64,000 nucleotides of DNA from Desulforhabdus amnigena (GCF_027925305.1 NZ_BSDR01000001.1:1391001-1455000), one strand, 5' to 3'; positions 36,920-47,146 are shown, numbered from the stretch's first letter. A program made the numbers and translations. Notes: a model not told the origin generated them from the sequence alone.

Positions 36920-38440
36920 TCAATTCCTTGGAACGTGCCGGTTCCAACTCGAGTACAGTAACCCGCCGATGCTGATCAATATACAAAGCCAGCTAAAAAG
37001 ATCGCCCCATTGGGCGTAAAGAGTTTCCTGTCTCACAGGTCGCACACTGCAAACCAACTCGCCCTGCTCATTGAGGGGGATCTTGCCGCATGGCGTTCCC
37101 GTCGCATCAAATACAGTGCTGATTCCCGTGTTGGCTGCGCGAATCATGGGAACCCGAAACTCAATGGTTCGCCAACGTTCTATCTCCAGGTGCTGATACG
37201 GTGCAGCCGTATTTCCATACCACGCATCGTTGGTGATATTAACCAGACACAGCGCCCCCTCCTGCACGGTACGCCGCGCCAGGTCGGGGAAAATGCCTTC
37301 ATAGCAGATCAAAACCCCCAACATCTTGCCATTCACCACAAGAGGCTCAGAGTCATGGCCGGGCACAAAATCTCCTGCAGCTTCAACGAGCCGATTCACA
37401 AAAAACAAGACCTTCTGGAGCGGAACATATTCCCCAAATGGAACAAGGTGCTGTTTTGCATAGGCCCCCATGAGGCCGGCCTTGCCGTCAACAAGATAGG
37501 CCCGGTTCTGCAAACGGGGCTTTCCATCCACCAGACTCACCGCAGGACTTCCAAAGAGGAGCGGCACACTCGTGTCACGCACTATCTCATTGACCTGCTC
37601 CGTCAGAGCGTCTTCCACTCCGTAAAAGAAGGGAGCCGCTGTTTCAGGCCACACCAGAAGATCGGGCCGAGGATCATTTTGAGCTGCGACCAGTGACAGC
37701 TCGCGGTAACGTTTCAGGGTTTCCTGCTGAAATGCAGGGTCCCACTTGCGAGCCTGATCAATGTTGCCTTGAATGACTCCTACCGTCCAGGGAGCGGCTC
37801 GATTCTGAAGGCTATGGATTGCATCCAGCCGCCACGACCCATAAACAATCGCCCCCAGCATGCATAGCGCAAACACGGGTATGCTCCATCGGGTTCGATT
37901 TCGATTCAGGCAGGACATGAGAGTGGTATTCCCCAACACCACCAGCCAACTGACACCATAGACGCCGGTAATATCGGCGAATTGAATGAGCAACGTAAAC
38001 GGCGTCTGCGTATATCCCAGATTGGCCCATGGAAATCCCGTGAGCGCATATCCGCGAATCCACTCCAGTCCGACCCAAACTCCGGGCAGCCCAAATATCC
38101 ACAACAGAGGGTGATCCTGCCACTTGCGTGCGATATACGCAAAACAGGCAAGATATAATGCAAGATAACCGCTTAGAAGCACCAGGAGGAAAACAGCCAC
38201 GGACAGAGGAAGGCTGCCATAACGCTGAAGAACGTACTGAATCCAATATAATGCGGTTACGTAGTGGGTCAACCCGCAAACAAAACCCAGGCGGAAGGCT
38301 TCTTTTCCGGTGCTGTTCCGCAAAGCGACGAAAAGCGGCACCAGAGCAACCCATGAAAGGTAAAACAGTTCCGGGGTAGGGAACCCCAACGTCAGCAGCA
38401 CGCCACTCAAGACACTGAGAAGAAAAGTCACAGACCGCAT
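36920..38440 (-). CDS. lnt: Apolipoprotein N-acyltransferase
   Basis: Adds the third acyl chain to the N-terminal Cys of lipoproteins on the periplasmic face of the inner membrane. The first half (about 1-200) has six or so membrane segments (VLSGVLLTLGFPTPEL first). The second half is a nitrilase-fold domain with the catalytic triad: Glu in LLVWPETAAPFF, Lys in GAYAKQHLVPFGEY, and Cys in VLICYEGIFPDL. I chose the ATG at 38440; a GTG at 38503 would add 21 charged, untypical residues. It lies downstream of corC and 19 nt before prfB. Confidence 0.95.
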   Translation of the reverse strand: MRSVTFLLSVLSGVLLTLGFPTPELFYLSWVALVPLFVALRNSTGKEAFRLGFVCGLTHYVTALYWIQYVLQRYGSLPLSVAVFLLVLLSGYLALYLACFAYIARKWQDHPLLWIFGLPGVWVGLEWIRGYALTGFPWANLGYTQTPFTLLIQFADITGVYGVSWLVVLGNTTLMSCLNRNRTRWSIPVFALCMLGAIVYGSWRLDAIHSLQNRAAPWTVGVIQGNIDQARKWDPAFQQETLKRYRELSLVAAQNDPRPDLLVWPETAAPFFYGVEDALTEQVNEIVRDTSVPLLFGSPAVSLVDGKPRLQNRAYLVDGKAGLMGAYAKQHLVPFGEYVPLQKVLFFVNRLVEAAGDFVPGHDSEPLVVNGKMLGVLICYEGIFPDLARRTVQEGALCLVNITNDAWYGNTAAPYQHLEIERWRTIEFRVPMIRAANTGISTVFDATGTPCGKIPLNEQGELVCSVRPVRQETLYAQWGDLFSWLCILISIGGLLYSSWNRHVPRN

Positions 38441-38579
38441 GATTTCTATTTCTTTTTTGCCCGAACTATATGGGCAGTGAGGTTTGTATGAAAACACCCA
38501 CACGGGAAAAGGAAGGCTTGCTGATGGTTTCAGCCGTCATTCCCCGTTTCGCTGAATTGCGATAAAGGGAATTTGGCCT

Positions 38580-39461
38580 TCAGTCGGAATTTCCTGTTTG
38601 ACTTTCCGGTTCCAATGATTCCGGACGGAGCTTACGTACACGTATTTTTTCAATCTTCCTGTTGTCTGCTGCCTCAACGATCATCTCAATGTCCTTATAT
38701 ACCAACCGTTCGTTGACAGCAGGAACTTTGCCCAAAAGACTGATCACAAATCCTCCCACGGACTCGAACTTGCCTTCGGGAAATTCCACATTGAGATAAT
38801 CCTCCAGTTCTTCAACATCCAACCTGGCGCTCACGAGAAGCGATCCATCATCTGCTTCCACGATGAGATTCTCTTCGGCGTCATACTCGTCCATAACATC
38901 GCCGATGATCTCTTCAATGACATCCTCCAGAGTCAAAATGCCAGCCGTTCCTCCATATTCATCCAACACGATGGCCATGTGAGACTTGTTGTCCCGCAAG
39001 TCTTTCAAAACATCGCTGATCTTTTTGGTCTCGGGGATAAAATAGGGAGGACGCATGATGGCGGTGGCATCCAGATCGTTGCGCCCCCAATAATTCAGGA
39101 GATCCTTTGCGTGGAGAGTCCCGATGATATTGTCGATGTTTCCCTCATAGAGGGGAATGCGTGAATGACCACTCTGAATGATGATCTGAATGATATCCGA
39201 TATGCTGGCATCCGCACGGGCATAAACTGCATCCGTCCTGGGAACCATGATTTCACGGGCAATCGTATCCCTGAAGGAGAAAATACCCTGAATCATTTCG
39301 CCCTCATCCTGAGAAATGAGGCCCTGCTGCTCTCCCTCATCGATGAGTTGCTGGATCTCTTTTTCGATATTCTCGGATTCTCCAACCCGAGCAAGCCGAC
39401 GGAAGCACATCCTTAGCCAATTCTGAAATCCTTTGGCCGACTCCTCTTCTTCCAACGTCAA
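38580..39461 (-). CDS. CorC/HlyC-family CBS-domain protein
   Basis: A cytosolic protein of 293 residues with a helical N-terminus (EGEMIQGIFSFRDTIAREIMVPR, about 53-75). Two CBS repeats follow (about 75-195, including IQSGHSRIPLYEGNIDNIIG and AIVLDEYGGTAGILTLEDVIEEIIGD), then a C-terminal CorC/transporter-associated domain (about 210-285). Relatives are linked to Mg2+/Co2+ efflux. The E. coli homologue YbeX/CorC is also immediately upstream of lnt, so the neighbourhood supports the call. The start is a TTG preceded by GAGGG; no ATG fits. Confidence 0.9.
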   Translation of the reverse strand: MTLEEEESAKGFQNWLRMCFRRLARVGESENIEKEIQQLIDEGEQQGLISQDEGEMIQGIFSFRDTIAREIMVPRTDAVYARADASISDIIQIIIQSGHSRIPLYEGNIDNIIGTLHAKDLLNYWGRNDLDATAIMRPPYFIPETKKISDVLKDLRDNKSHMAIVLDEYGGTAGILTLEDVIEEIIGDVMDEYDAEENLIVEADDGSLLVSARLDVEELEDYLNVEFPEGKFESVGGFVISLLGKVPAVNERLVYKDIEMIVEAADNRKIEKIRVRKLRPESLEPESQTGNSD

Positions 39462-39645
39462 ATCTCTTCCCTCAACGAGTTTTGTTTACTTGCCCCATCC
39501 ATATCTGGGTCCAAAATCTCTCCTTAAATCACAATGTTATTATATATGAACGGACGCACTCTAACAAGAGCCGGATGGATTGTCCATAAAAAATACACTG
39601 AAGATTCCAAGCGCAAAACCAGCAACAGTGCTGAAGAATTGTTTT

Positions 39646-39686
39646 TCGAATAAAAAAGAGGTCCGAGGCGTTAAACGCCAGGGACC
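39646..39686 (-). terminator. Intrinsic terminator of speD
   Basis: Read on the minus strand: GGTCCctGGCG, loop, CGCCtcGGACC, then TCTTTTTT. This is a stem with a small internal loop followed by a T-run, 39 nt after the speD stop. Confidence 0.85.
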
Positions 39687-39724
39687 CCATCGTTTATTCG
39701 GAATCGCTCAGAGAACCGTATCTT

Positions 39725-40174
39725 TTATCTGGAACGCTGCATCAACATCCGGTCCATGCGGACAACCTGCGCGGACTCATGGATAGCATTGGGGAATTCC
39801 TGGCCCCGATCCAGCACTTTCATTTCATACTTTTGAATCTCGAAGTACTTTTTGACATTTTCCACTGCCAGTTCCGTATCGAACGGCTTACAAGAGAACA
39901 TATCCAGACTGAGATATTGCTTTTCCGGGAAAGTGTGAATACTGATATGGCTTTCAGCTATGAGAACAAAGCCAGAGACACCCCAATCCTCCGGAACTAC
40001 ACCACTGTAACGAAAAACGTAAGGAGGCATGATCTTGGTCATTTCCATCTGAGAGGGATAATCATCAAGAAAGTTATAAATCAGGCCCATATCTTCAAGA
40101 GTGGTGCGTTCACAACCATATCCATCCACCATCAAGTGGACCCCAAAACCAAATTCGGGCTTGCCCCTACCCAT
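39725..40174 (-). CDS. speD: S-adenosylmethionine decarboxylase, prokaryotic class
   Basis: Makes decarboxylated SAM, the aminopropyl donor for spermidine. The 149-residue proenzyme cleaves itself before a Ser to form the pyruvoyl cofactor; the site is in IAESHISIHTFPEK (ESHIS, about residue 75). SLDMFSCKPFD with a conserved Cys follows. I chose the ATG at 40174, which has a GGAGGTGA site; upstream in-frame readings to 40285 lack one. The extended C-terminal tail (about 115-149) is longer than in the minimal 120-residue enzymes. No spermidine synthase gene is in the window. Confidence 0.93.
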   Translation of the reverse strand: MGRGKPEFGFGVHLMVDGYGCERTTLEDMGLIYNFLDDYPSQMEMTKIMPPYVFRYSGVVPEDWGVSGFVLIAESHISIHTFPEKQYLSLDMFSCKPFDTELAVENVKKYFEIQKYEMKVLDRGQEFPNAIHESAQVVRMDRMLMQRSR

Positions 40175-40672
40175 GGCAGTCACCTCCCATTTTCTCTCGA
40201 GAACCGTCACGTTCTCACTAAATCCACACAACGTTTCCCTACCGCCCAACATCTGGGGATGCCACCTGAGAGCTATCGAAAGCATTGCAGGGCATGCAAG
40301 CTTCCAGCTTTCTAAAAACCGATGGACTCACTTCCTACGCTTCGGGGCGGACCTGTTACCATCTTCATACAAAGCGGCTCATTGAATTCCTAAACCAAGA
40401 AAAGCATATCCCCGCTTCAACCAAAAGGCCCCAACTTCCAGACGTACTGTGATGCTGTGATATTGGGTCCCGGCTGACCAGGGATCAGTCGTTCTGTTGA
40501 TATTTTAAAGAATTCTCTACCGTTTACCCATACTCGCACTGCTTTTCAACAAAGTCAGCACTATATAAAGGAGAGCATAACAGGTGTCAAGGAAAATCAT
40601 AGGAAAAAAGGGGGAAGAGAGGCCGAAAAAAAATCTTGGCCGGTAGTGGGATAAGGTCTCAAAGAGACTCGA
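40175..40672. other. Non-coding region upstream of speD
   Basis: About 500 bp without a convincing gene. I looked for a SAM-responsive leader because speD follows, but saw none of the conserved SAM riboswitch cores. Short inverted segments (AAGCTT, GCATGC) occur near 40300. It presumably contains the promoter of speD. Confidence 0.45.
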
Positions 40673-41596
40673 TCATTCAGGCTTTTCTCCATCAAAGAAC
40701 GCTGTGTCGCCACCCAAATCATGTTTGGCATGATAGAGCGACCGGTCCGCACGTCGAATCATGTCCGCAATGTCTCCGTCGACAGCACCCGTTTTCTCTA
40801 TGAACTGGGCAATTCCCACAGAAAGAAAGGTGGGAGTCAACCCCAGAAGATTATAGTTCTGGCGAATACGGTCTGCTACCGACATAGCCGAATCCGGAAG
40901 AAGGTGCGGGAGGAGCAAAGTGAACTCATCACCACCGTAGCGGAAAGCCACGTCCAGATCCTTGCGGATGCAGGACTTCAATAATTCTGCAAATTGAACG
41001 AGCAATTGATCCCCGGCCTGATGGCCTTTCATATCGTTATACATCTTGAAGTGGTCTATATCGAAAAAAAACAAAAACAAGGGATGACGGTATCGAATGG
41101 CCCTGAGAGCCTCTTTTCGAACGATGCGCTGAAAGAAACGGCGGTTGTAGAGACCTGTCAGGGGGTCTCGAATAGCCAAATGTTCGAGTTCCTTGCGCAG
41201 GGATCTTTCTCGAATGATGCGGGTGAGTTTGGCTTCCAGTTCATTGAGAGTGAACGGCTTGATGATAAAATCGGAGGCTCCGGCGGAAACCACATCCGTA
41301 TAACTGTATCTCATAGCATGGCCGGTGATGGCGATGATGTCAATTTCCTTGCGGTCGCCGGCGAGGCGTTTGATAAGTTCAATGCCATCCATTCGAGGCA
41401 TATTGATGTCTGTGATGACAATGTCAAACGCATTTTGCGCTATTTTTTCAAGGGCTTCCCGGCCATCGCCTGCAGTAACAACTTGATGCCCCATATGTGT
41501 CAGGGCCTCTCCAAGAACATCACACATCTGTTCCTCATCGTCCACCAACAGGACTTTTTGGGAACTTGAATCAGGACGTGACTCCTTGGAAAGCAT
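40673..41596 (-). CDS. Response regulator with GGDEF diguanylate cyclase domain
   Basis: Probably makes c-di-GMP in response to phosphorylation. The receiver domain (about 14-125) has the acidic pocket DDEE, the phosphoacceptor Asp in IVITDINMPRMDG (about residue 60), Thr in IAITGHA and Lys in FIIKPF. The GGDEF domain (about 140-300) contains DPLTGLYNRRFF and RYGGDEFTLLL, an intact active site. The product-inhibition site RxxD five residues upstream reads KDLD, so feedback inhibition may be weakened. No sensor kinase gene is adjacent, so it is an orphan regulator. Confidence 0.92.
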   Translation of the reverse strand: MLSKESRPDSSSQKVLLVDDEEQMCDVLGEALTHMGHQVVTAGDGREALEKIAQNAFDIVITDINMPRMDGIELIKRLAGDRKEIDIIAITGHAMRYSYTDVVSAGASDFIIKPFTLNELEAKLTRIIRERSLRKELEHLAIRDPLTGLYNRRFFQRIVRKEALRAIRYRHPLFLFFFDIDHFKMYNDMKGHQAGDQLLVQFAELLKSCIRKDLDVAFRYGGDEFTLLLPHLLPDSAMSVADRIRQNYNLLGLTPTFLSVGIAQFIEKTGAVDGDIADMIRRADRSLYHAKHDLGGDTAFFDGEKPE

Positions 41597-41718
41597 AAAA
41601 CTGTATTCCTTCTTCTTTTCAAAGCAGCTACTTTGCCTGAGATAACGACAAGGTCAAAAGCAAAACGATGTCAATATTTAATTTAATTCAACTCACTGAT
41701 TTTTACAAATAATTTTCA

Positions 41719-41748
41719 TTGCTTTTTGACCATCGAATTGCCTATGAT
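41719..41748 (+). promoter_or_regulatory. Possible sigma-70-type promoter of nadK
   Basis: TTGCTT (41719-41724), an 18-nt spacer, then TATGAT (41743-41748), about 30 nt before the chosen ATG. Moderate match only. Confidence 0.35.
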
Positions 41749-41777
41749 TTTTGGTGACTGGGGGAAGGAGGAAGTAC

Positions 41778-42629
41778 ATGAAACATATTGCCATCATCTA
41801 TAAACGCACTCGACCCGAGGCTGCAGAACTTACCGCGAATCTAAGCCATTGGTTTGAGGAGCGCAAAATTCGAGTATTCTCACACGAAAACATCGATAGA
41901 TCTTGCGCCTCCCGCGATCATGAGAGCCTTATTATCCCCGAAAGTGTCGAAGCGGTCGTAGTACTTGGCGGCGACGGCACTTTTTTGAGTGTCGCCCGTT
42001 TATTGGAAAAGCGTTCCACCCCCATAATGGGCGTCAACCTGGGCGGATTGGGGTTCCTCACAGAATACAGCACGGAAAGCTACTTTCGGGAATTTCAGCA
42101 AATCCTGGATGGAAACTATGAAATTGAAGAACGCATGCGCCTGGAAATTTCCGTTCTGCGCGGCAATCAGGTCATTTTCCGTCTTGGAGCACTCAACGAT
42201 GCGGTCATCAACAAAGGGGCTCTGGCCCGTATCATCGATCTCGAAACAACAATAGATGGCCGCTATCTGACACGGTACCGGGGAGATGGCCTCATTGTGG
42301 CTACTCCCACCGGGTCCACGGCTTACAACCTCTCAGCAGGGGGCCCCATCGTCTATCCTACCGCCCAATGCATTATGCTGACCCCCATCTGCCCGTTCAC
42401 GGTTTCCAATCGTCCTATCATTTTCCCTCCCAAAGTCACCGTTCAAATCAAACCAAGAGAGCCCATTCAGGATGTAACTCTCACGTGTGACGGGCAAATC
42501 GGCTACCAACTGGATTCTTCCGATAGAATCGTCATCTCGGCTTCAACGAATCCCCTGCGATTGATCAAGACCCAGTCCATCGACTATTTCGAGATTCTCC
42601 GTACCAAATTGAAATGGGGCCAAAATTAA
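41778..42629 (+). CDS. nadK: NAD kinase
   Basis: Phosphorylates NAD to NADP. Of 283 residues, the GGDGT motif lies in VVLGGDGTFLSVARLL (about residue 65), with the NE-D type motif as ALNDAVINKG. The glycine-rich GDGLIVATPTGSTAYNLSAGGPIV lies near residue 180. The ATG at 41778 follows AAGGAGG at ideal spacing; a longer frame from 41751 is untypical. It is monocistronic and convergent with the radical SAM gene downstream. Confidence 0.95.
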   Translation: MKHIAIIYKRTRPEAAELTANLSHWFEERKIRVFSHENIDRSCASRDHESLIIPESVEAVVVLGGDGTFLSVARLLEKRSTPIMGVNLGGLGFLTEYSTESYFREFQQILDGNYEIEERMRLEISVLRGNQVIFRLGALNDAVINKGALARIIDLETTIDGRYLTRYRGDGLIVATPTGSTAYNLSAGGPIVYPTAQCIMLTPICPFTVSNRPIIFPPKVTVQIKPREPIQDVTLTCDGQIGYQLDSSDRIVISASTNPLRLIKTQSIDYFEILRTKLKWGQN

Positions 42630-42690
42630 GAATTCAGAATCCAGGCCCCACTTTTCCTCAAAAACCTATTTTCCCGGTCCTGCTCCCTGG

Positions 42691-43569
42691 CTACAAGGCC
42701 CTCAGCCACTCCGGTTTGAGTCGCACATTGCCTTGAAGTGCCTCATCGATAGTGGTCAGGGCCTTTTCCTTTTCATTGGGCATTCTTACCTTGAGCGGCA
42801 AATAATTGGAGGCATGATTGGAGAAAAAGAGGCCCCGCGTCATGCGGGTGAAGTACAGCATCTCCCGGAGCTCCCTCAAAAGTTCCGGCTGACTCAACAA
42901 TTCGAATTCCCCGGCTTCGGCTTTTTGGCCCAGTTCCGTATTGGGGAGAAGCATGAGCGTGAGTACCCCCACGTAATTGGGGTCCATGACACTGAGGAGT
43001 TCTCCCGTAGCTCGGGCATGTTCCAATGACCGTTCACGCCCGGCTATGCCCAAAAGGACTGTAACGGAGAGCTTGAGTCCCGCTTCCCGCACGCGCCGGC
43101 CGGCCTCGATGAGACGTTCGGGGGAGACCCCTTTTTTGATCTCTTGCAACACCTGGCCGTCCCCACTTTCCACTCCCAGGTAAACAATCCCCAAGCCCAA
43201 ATCCCGCAAAGCCTCCAACTCCTCGGGGCTCTTGCGCAGAATGCTTTTGGCATTGCCATAGAGTCCGACACGCCGAATCCAGGGCATCTCTTCCCGTATG
43301 CGAGACAAGATCCGGATCAGCCTCGGTTGAGGCAGGATCAAAGCATCTCCGTCGGCCAGAAACACTCGCTTCAGGAACGAAAGATGCCTGGCGGCGTAGC
43401 GAATGTCCGCATCGATGACCGCGTCATCCTTGATGCGAAAACGCTCACCCTTGTATGTTCCGCAAAATGTGCACTTATTGTGAGAACAACCCACAGTGAC
43501 CTGCAGGATGACACTCTCCGCTTCGCTCGGAGGGCGAATGACCATTCCTTCGTAATGCATCCCATCCAT
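42691..43569 (-). CDS. Radical SAM protein with CX4CX2C cluster motif
   Basis: A 292-residue radical SAM enzyme of unknown substrate. The cluster motif is GCSHNKCTFCGTYKG (about residues 28-42), where the first two Cys are four residues apart rather than the usual three. FLADGDALILPQPRL and YLGVESGDGQVLQEIKKG, with the SAM-contacting GVESGD, follow the Elp3/HemN-like TIM barrel pattern. The N-terminus EGMVIRPPSEA is typical for this group. There is no extra C-terminal cluster domain. The neighbours (nadK, TtuA-like) do not reveal a pathway, and it is convergent with nadK. Confidence 0.82.
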   Translation of the reverse strand: MDGMHYEGMVIRPPSEAESVILQVTVGCSHNKCTFCGTYKGERFRIKDDAVIDADIRYAARHLSFLKRVFLADGDALILPQPRLIRILSRIREEMPWIRRVGLYGNAKSILRKSPEELEALRDLGLGIVYLGVESGDGQVLQEIKKGVSPERLIEAGRRVREAGLKLSVTVLLGIAGRERSLEHARATGELLSVMDPNYVGVLTLMLLPNTELGQKAEAGEFELLSQPELLRELREMLYFTRMTRGLFFSNHASNYLPLKVRMPNEKEKALTTIDEALQGNVRLKPEWLRAL

Positions 43570-43716
43570 GATTTTCTCAATTTACCCCTTTTGGCTCTTC
43601 CCTGGTCTGTTTCAATCATCTCAACATCATAGCCAGTTTCATGAGAATAGAGTATGATTTAGGCCAATTGTCAGATCTTTTTAAAGAACAAAACGAAATG
43701 AAAGGTAGTGTAACAG

Positions 43717-44667
43717 ATGACAAGAATTCTTCCAGAGCTTCCCCCCGGCGCCAAATGTACTCGATGCCGCAACCGTGCAACTATCCGTCTGCCCAATCAT
43801 CACACACTCTTCTGTCCCGAATGTTTCTGTCGCTTTTTTGAAACCGCCGTTCGTCGCGCCATGAAAAAGCACGGAATCCTCCCGGACGTCCCCCTCCTCG
43901 TGGCAGTCTCGGGGGGGAAAGACTCCTTGGCCCTATGGGAAGTACTCAATGAACTGGGTTACACAACCAAAGGGCTTCACATCGATCTTGGAATCGACGG
44001 CTTTTCGCAACCTTCGGAAGAAGCGGTAGACCGTTTTGCCAGCGAACGAAACCTCACCTGGACCCGGTACTCGCTCAAGGAGATCTTTGGATATGATCTC
44101 CTTGAAATCAAAAAGCGGTCCAGAAGAAAAATCTGCTCCCTTTGCGGTCTGCTCAAACGACAACTCCTCAACAGACTGACCATAAAAGAGGGATTCCAAG
44201 TCCTTGCAACCGGCCACAATCTCGACGACGAGGCGGGGCGCCTTCTGGGAAACCTGGTGCGTCACCGCAATGAATATCTCGACAAGCAATCCCCTCTCCT
44301 CCCTTCGACACATCCCAGGCTTCCCGCTAAATTCAAACCCCTCTACCGGGTAGATGCCCATGAGATCCGGACCTACTGCAAACTGAAAAAAATTTTTCCT
44401 CTGGAGGCAAAATGCCCCCTTTCCCGGGGAGCCACCAGCCACATTTTCAAGGAAGCTCTCAATTTCCTTGAAACAAAAATGCCGGGCACCAAACGGCAGT
44501 TTCTCTATTCCTACCTCGACCGCAAGAAAACACCCCTCGACAGCCTACCCTTCGGAACCTGCAAGCTGTGCGGAGAACCCACATACGATGATCTTTGCAG
44601 TGTTTGCAACCTGGCAAGACATCTGGAAGAAAATTCAAAAAAAGAATTAGATTCGGGGCCGGCTTGA
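43717..44667 (+). CDS. TtuA/Ncs6-like tRNA 2-thiolation ATP pyrophosphatase
   Basis: A 316-residue PP-loop protein, likely thiolating a tRNA uridine. An N-terminal zinc finger (C14, C17, C33, C36) precedes the PP-loop SGGKDS (65-70). C140 and C143 (KICSLCG) and C233 (AKCPLSRG) are spaced like the ligands of the [4Fe-4S] cluster in TtuA. ATGHNLDDEA follows the family pattern. A C-terminal zinc finger has C282, C285, C294 and C297. A sulfur-carrier partner (TtuB-like) is not visible. MnmA-type alternatives lack the two terminal zinc fingers. Confidence 0.85.
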   Translation: MTRILPELPPGAKCTRCRNRATIRLPNHHTLFCPECFCRFFETAVRRAMKKHGILPDVPLLVAVSGGKDSLALWEVLNELGYTTKGLHIDLGIDGFSQPSEEAVDRFASERNLTWTRYSLKEIFGYDLLEIKKRSRRKICSLCGLLKRQLLNRLTIKEGFQVLATGHNLDDEAGRLLGNLVRHRNEYLDKQSPLLPSTHPRLPAKFKPLYRVDAHEIRTYCKLKKIFPLEAKCPLSRGATSHIFKEALNFLETKMPGTKRQFLYSYLDRKKTPLDSLPFGTCKLCGEPTYDDLCSVCNLARHLEENSKKELDSGPA

Positions 44668-44708
44668 GAAACAAGGGGGAAGCGAGTGAAAAGCTTCCCG
44701 TCTCTCAA
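44663..44708. terminator. Bidirectional hairpin terminator between TtuA-like gene and lon
   Basis: The inner stem GGGAAGC/GCTTCCC and outer stem TTGAGA/TCTCAA are separated by an internal loop. It lies directly between the convergent stop codons. A-rich sequence follows on the plus side; no long T-run is present. Confidence 0.55.
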
Positions 44709-44746
44709 AAAGAACTTGGCTGCCGCTGCAAGTATACCCATCCCGT

Positions 44747-47113
44747 TCATTTTCCTCCCACAGCCTGAGGCGGAACCAGGGCAATTTCAAGGGCGTCCAT
44801 GATGATCTGCAGCTCGTGGAAAACCATCCCTTCTCGCAGGTGTTGGGGAATTTCCATCAGGTCTTTGGCATTGGCCTGAGGAATCATCACTTCCCGGATG
44901 CCTGCTCGACGGGCAGCCAGCATTTTTTCCTTGATTCCCCCAACCGGCAACACATCCCCACGCAGAGTGATCTCCCCCGTCATGGCCACGTTTCGACGCA
45001 CTTCCCGCTGGCTCATAAGAGACGCAAGCGCTACCACCATGGCGACTCCGGCCGACGGACCGTCTTTGGGAATCCCCCCCGCCGGGACATGCACGTGGAT
45101 GTCCGACTTTTCAAACTTTTCTTCATCTATCCCCAAATCGGAAGCATGGGCCCGAATATAGGTCAAAGCCGCCGCCACCGATTCCTTCATCACCGCTCCC
45201 AACTGACCCGTGAGAGTCAAATTCCCGCGCCCGTGGGTACGGAGGGCCTCGACAAAAATGAGTTCGCCTCCACTTGGAGTCCAGGCAAGTCCCGTGCTGA
45301 TCCCTGGTCCCCAGGAGCGTGTGGCCGTTTCTGGAAGGAACCGGACAGGCCCGAGAATTTCCTTGCAGTTTTCCGGACGAATGGTGACGGGTCCATCCTT
45401 GCCTTCGGCAATATCCTTGGCAACAAAGCGGCAAAGAGCCGCAAGATTTCTATCCAGATTCCGTACGCCGGCTTCCCTCGTATAAGAATGAATGATCTCG
45501 AGGATGGTCTCATCAGGAATAATCACCTGGTCCGTCTTGAGACCGTGGTTTTCAATCTGCCGAACGACCAGGAACTTCCTGGCGATCTGCAGCTTTTCTT
45601 CCTCCGTGTATCCGGGCAATTCGATCACCTCCATTCGATCCCGCAAAGCGGAAGGAATGGGATCCAACATATTGGCGGTCGCCACAAAAATGATTCTGGA
45701 CAGATCAAAAGGAACCCCCAGGTAATGATCCGAAAAAGTGGAGTTTTGTTCGGGGTCCAGTACTTCCAGCAAAGCGGACGAAGGATCGCCGCGAAAATCC
45801 ATGCCCAATTTGTCGATTTCATCCAGCATGAAGACAGGATTGTTGCTCCCAATCCGACGCAACCCTTGAATGATCCGCCCTGGGAGTGCTCCAACATAGG
45901 TTCGCCGGTGTCCTCGCAGTTCGGCCTCATCCCGCAGGCCTCCCAAAGATATGCGCAGAAATTTCCGGCCCAAGCTCCTGGCAATGGACTGCCCCAGCGA
46001 AGTCTTGCCCACCCCGGGGGGGCCCACGAAACAGAGGATCGGCCCTTTCAAGTCTTTCTTGAGCTGAAGGACAGCCAGGTATTCCAATATGCGCCGTTTG
46101 ACTTTTTCCAGATCAAAGTGGTCTTCATCCAGGATCTTCGCAGCTTCTCGAACATCCAGAGTATCTTGAGTGGAAACTTTCCAGGGCAATTCCAGGAGCC
46201 AATCCAGGTAGTTCCTGGAAACAGTATATTCCGCTGCCGCAGGTGAAATGCGTCCGAGTCGTTCGATTTCCTTTTCCGCAGCAGTCAGGACCTCCGGAGG
46301 CATTTGAACTTGATCGAGTCTATCCAGGAGTTCCTGGATTTCCGGGTTCTTCTCCTCACTTTCCCCCAGTTCTCTCTTGATGACCTGAAGTTGCTCACGC
46401 AGAAAGTATTCACGCTGGCGTCTATCCATGCCCGCTTTGACTTTCTCCTGTATTTTTTGAACCAGTTCCAACTGATCGAGTTGGCGGGTCAAATAAAAGG
46501 TGGTGCGCTCCAAAGCGGTGTAGATATCGGGCAATTCCAGAATGGTCTGTCTCTCGGCCACTGTGAGAGAAAGATTTGCAGCAACGACATAGACCAGTTG
46601 AATAGGACGATCCAGGTTCAGAGACAGCGTGGCCAGTTCGGTCGGCAGGTTGGCCATTTCCACGAGCTTTTCGAACTGCGTGCGAAGATTCAAAACCATC
46701 GCTTCGATTTCTGGGCTGGTGCTCGTATCCTCAGGCAGAACTTCGATGCGGGCATCAAAATAATTGCCCTTCGCCCGGATATCGCTCAACCTCACCTTCT
46801 GTTTGGCTCGAACAATGATCTGATAAGACCCATCTGTTTGCTTCACGAGTTTCATGACATTCCCGATGGTGCCCACATCATAAAAATCCGATGGACCCGG
46901 GTTTTCCACCTGCCTGTCACGCTGCGCCACAACCACCATGGAGAGCTCACCCGGCACCACATCGTCAATCAATTTGATAGACCCCGCCCTTTCCACATGA
47001 AGCGGCATCACCAATTCGGGGTAGAGCACCATATTTCTCAGGGGAAGAATGGGAAGACGTTCAGGCACCACCTCTTCGCTTTTATCTTTCACTTCCAGCA
47101 GTTCTTCTGACAT
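44747..47113 (-). CDS. lon: ATP-dependent protease Lon
   Basis: A cytosolic AAA+ serine protease that degrades misfolded and regulatory proteins. Of about 788 residues, domains in order are the N-terminal LAN domain (about 18-210, [19 protein letters not shown]), a helical middle, an AAA+ module with Walker [16 protein letters not shown] (about 360) and Walker [11 protein letters not shown], and the S16 protease domain with the catalytic Ser in [11 protein letters not shown] and Lys in [11 protein letters not shown]. It follows hsp20 after 33 nt, so the holding chaperone and the protease are probably expressed together. An in-frame GTG 6 nt upstream is an alternative start. Confidence 0.96.
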   Translation of the reverse strand: MSEELLEVKDKSEEVVPERLPILPLRNMVLYPELVMPLHVERAGSIKLIDDVVPGELSMVVVAQRDRQVENPGPSDFYDVGTIGNVMKLVKQTDGSYQIIVRAKQKVRLSDIRAKGNYFDARIEVLPEDTSTSPEIEAMVLNLRTQFEKLVEMANLPTELATLSLNLDRPIQLVYVVAANLSLTVAERQTILELPDIYTALERTTFYLTRQLDQLELVQKIQEKVKAGMDRRQREYFLREQLQVIKRELGESEEKNPEIQELLDRLDQVQMPPEVLTAAEKEIERLGRISPAAAEYTVSRNYLDWLLELPWKVSTQDTLDVREAAKILDEDHFDLEKVKRRILEYLAVLQLKKDLKGPILCFVGPPGVGKTSLGQSIARSLGRKFLRISLGGLRDEAELRGHRRTYVGALPGRIIQGLRRIGSNNPVFMLDEIDKLGMDFRGDPSSALLEVLDPEQNSTFSDHYLGVPFDLSRIIFVATANMLDPIPSALRDRMEVIELPGYTEEEKLQIARKFLVVRQIENHGLKTDQVIIPDETILEIIHSYTREAGVRNLDRNLAALCRFVAKDIAEGKDGPVTIRPENCKEILGPVRFLPETATRSWGPGISTGLAWTPSGGELIFVEALRTHGRGNLTLTGQLGAVMKESVAAALTYIRAHASDLGIDEEKFEKSDIHVHVPAGGIPKDGPSAGVAMVVALASLMSQREVRRNVAMTGEITLRGDVLPVGGIKEKMLAARRAGIREVMIPQANAKDLMEIPQHLREGMVFHELQIIMDALEIALVPPQAVGGK

Positions 47114-47146
47114 TGCCACCTCGCTTTCCTCATCCTGGAAGATCGA

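Noticed and set aside
40175-40450. SAM-sensing riboswitch upstream of speD
   Set aside because: None of the conserved cores of the SAM riboswitch classes could be found; the stems seen are short and generic.
44816-46246. Long plus-strand frame (476 codons) within lon
   Set aside because: Antisense shadow of lon; its composition is His/Gln/Phe-rich and it shows no domain. Similar shadows inside uvrA (23498-24637) and secA (58112-59569) were rejected for the same reason.
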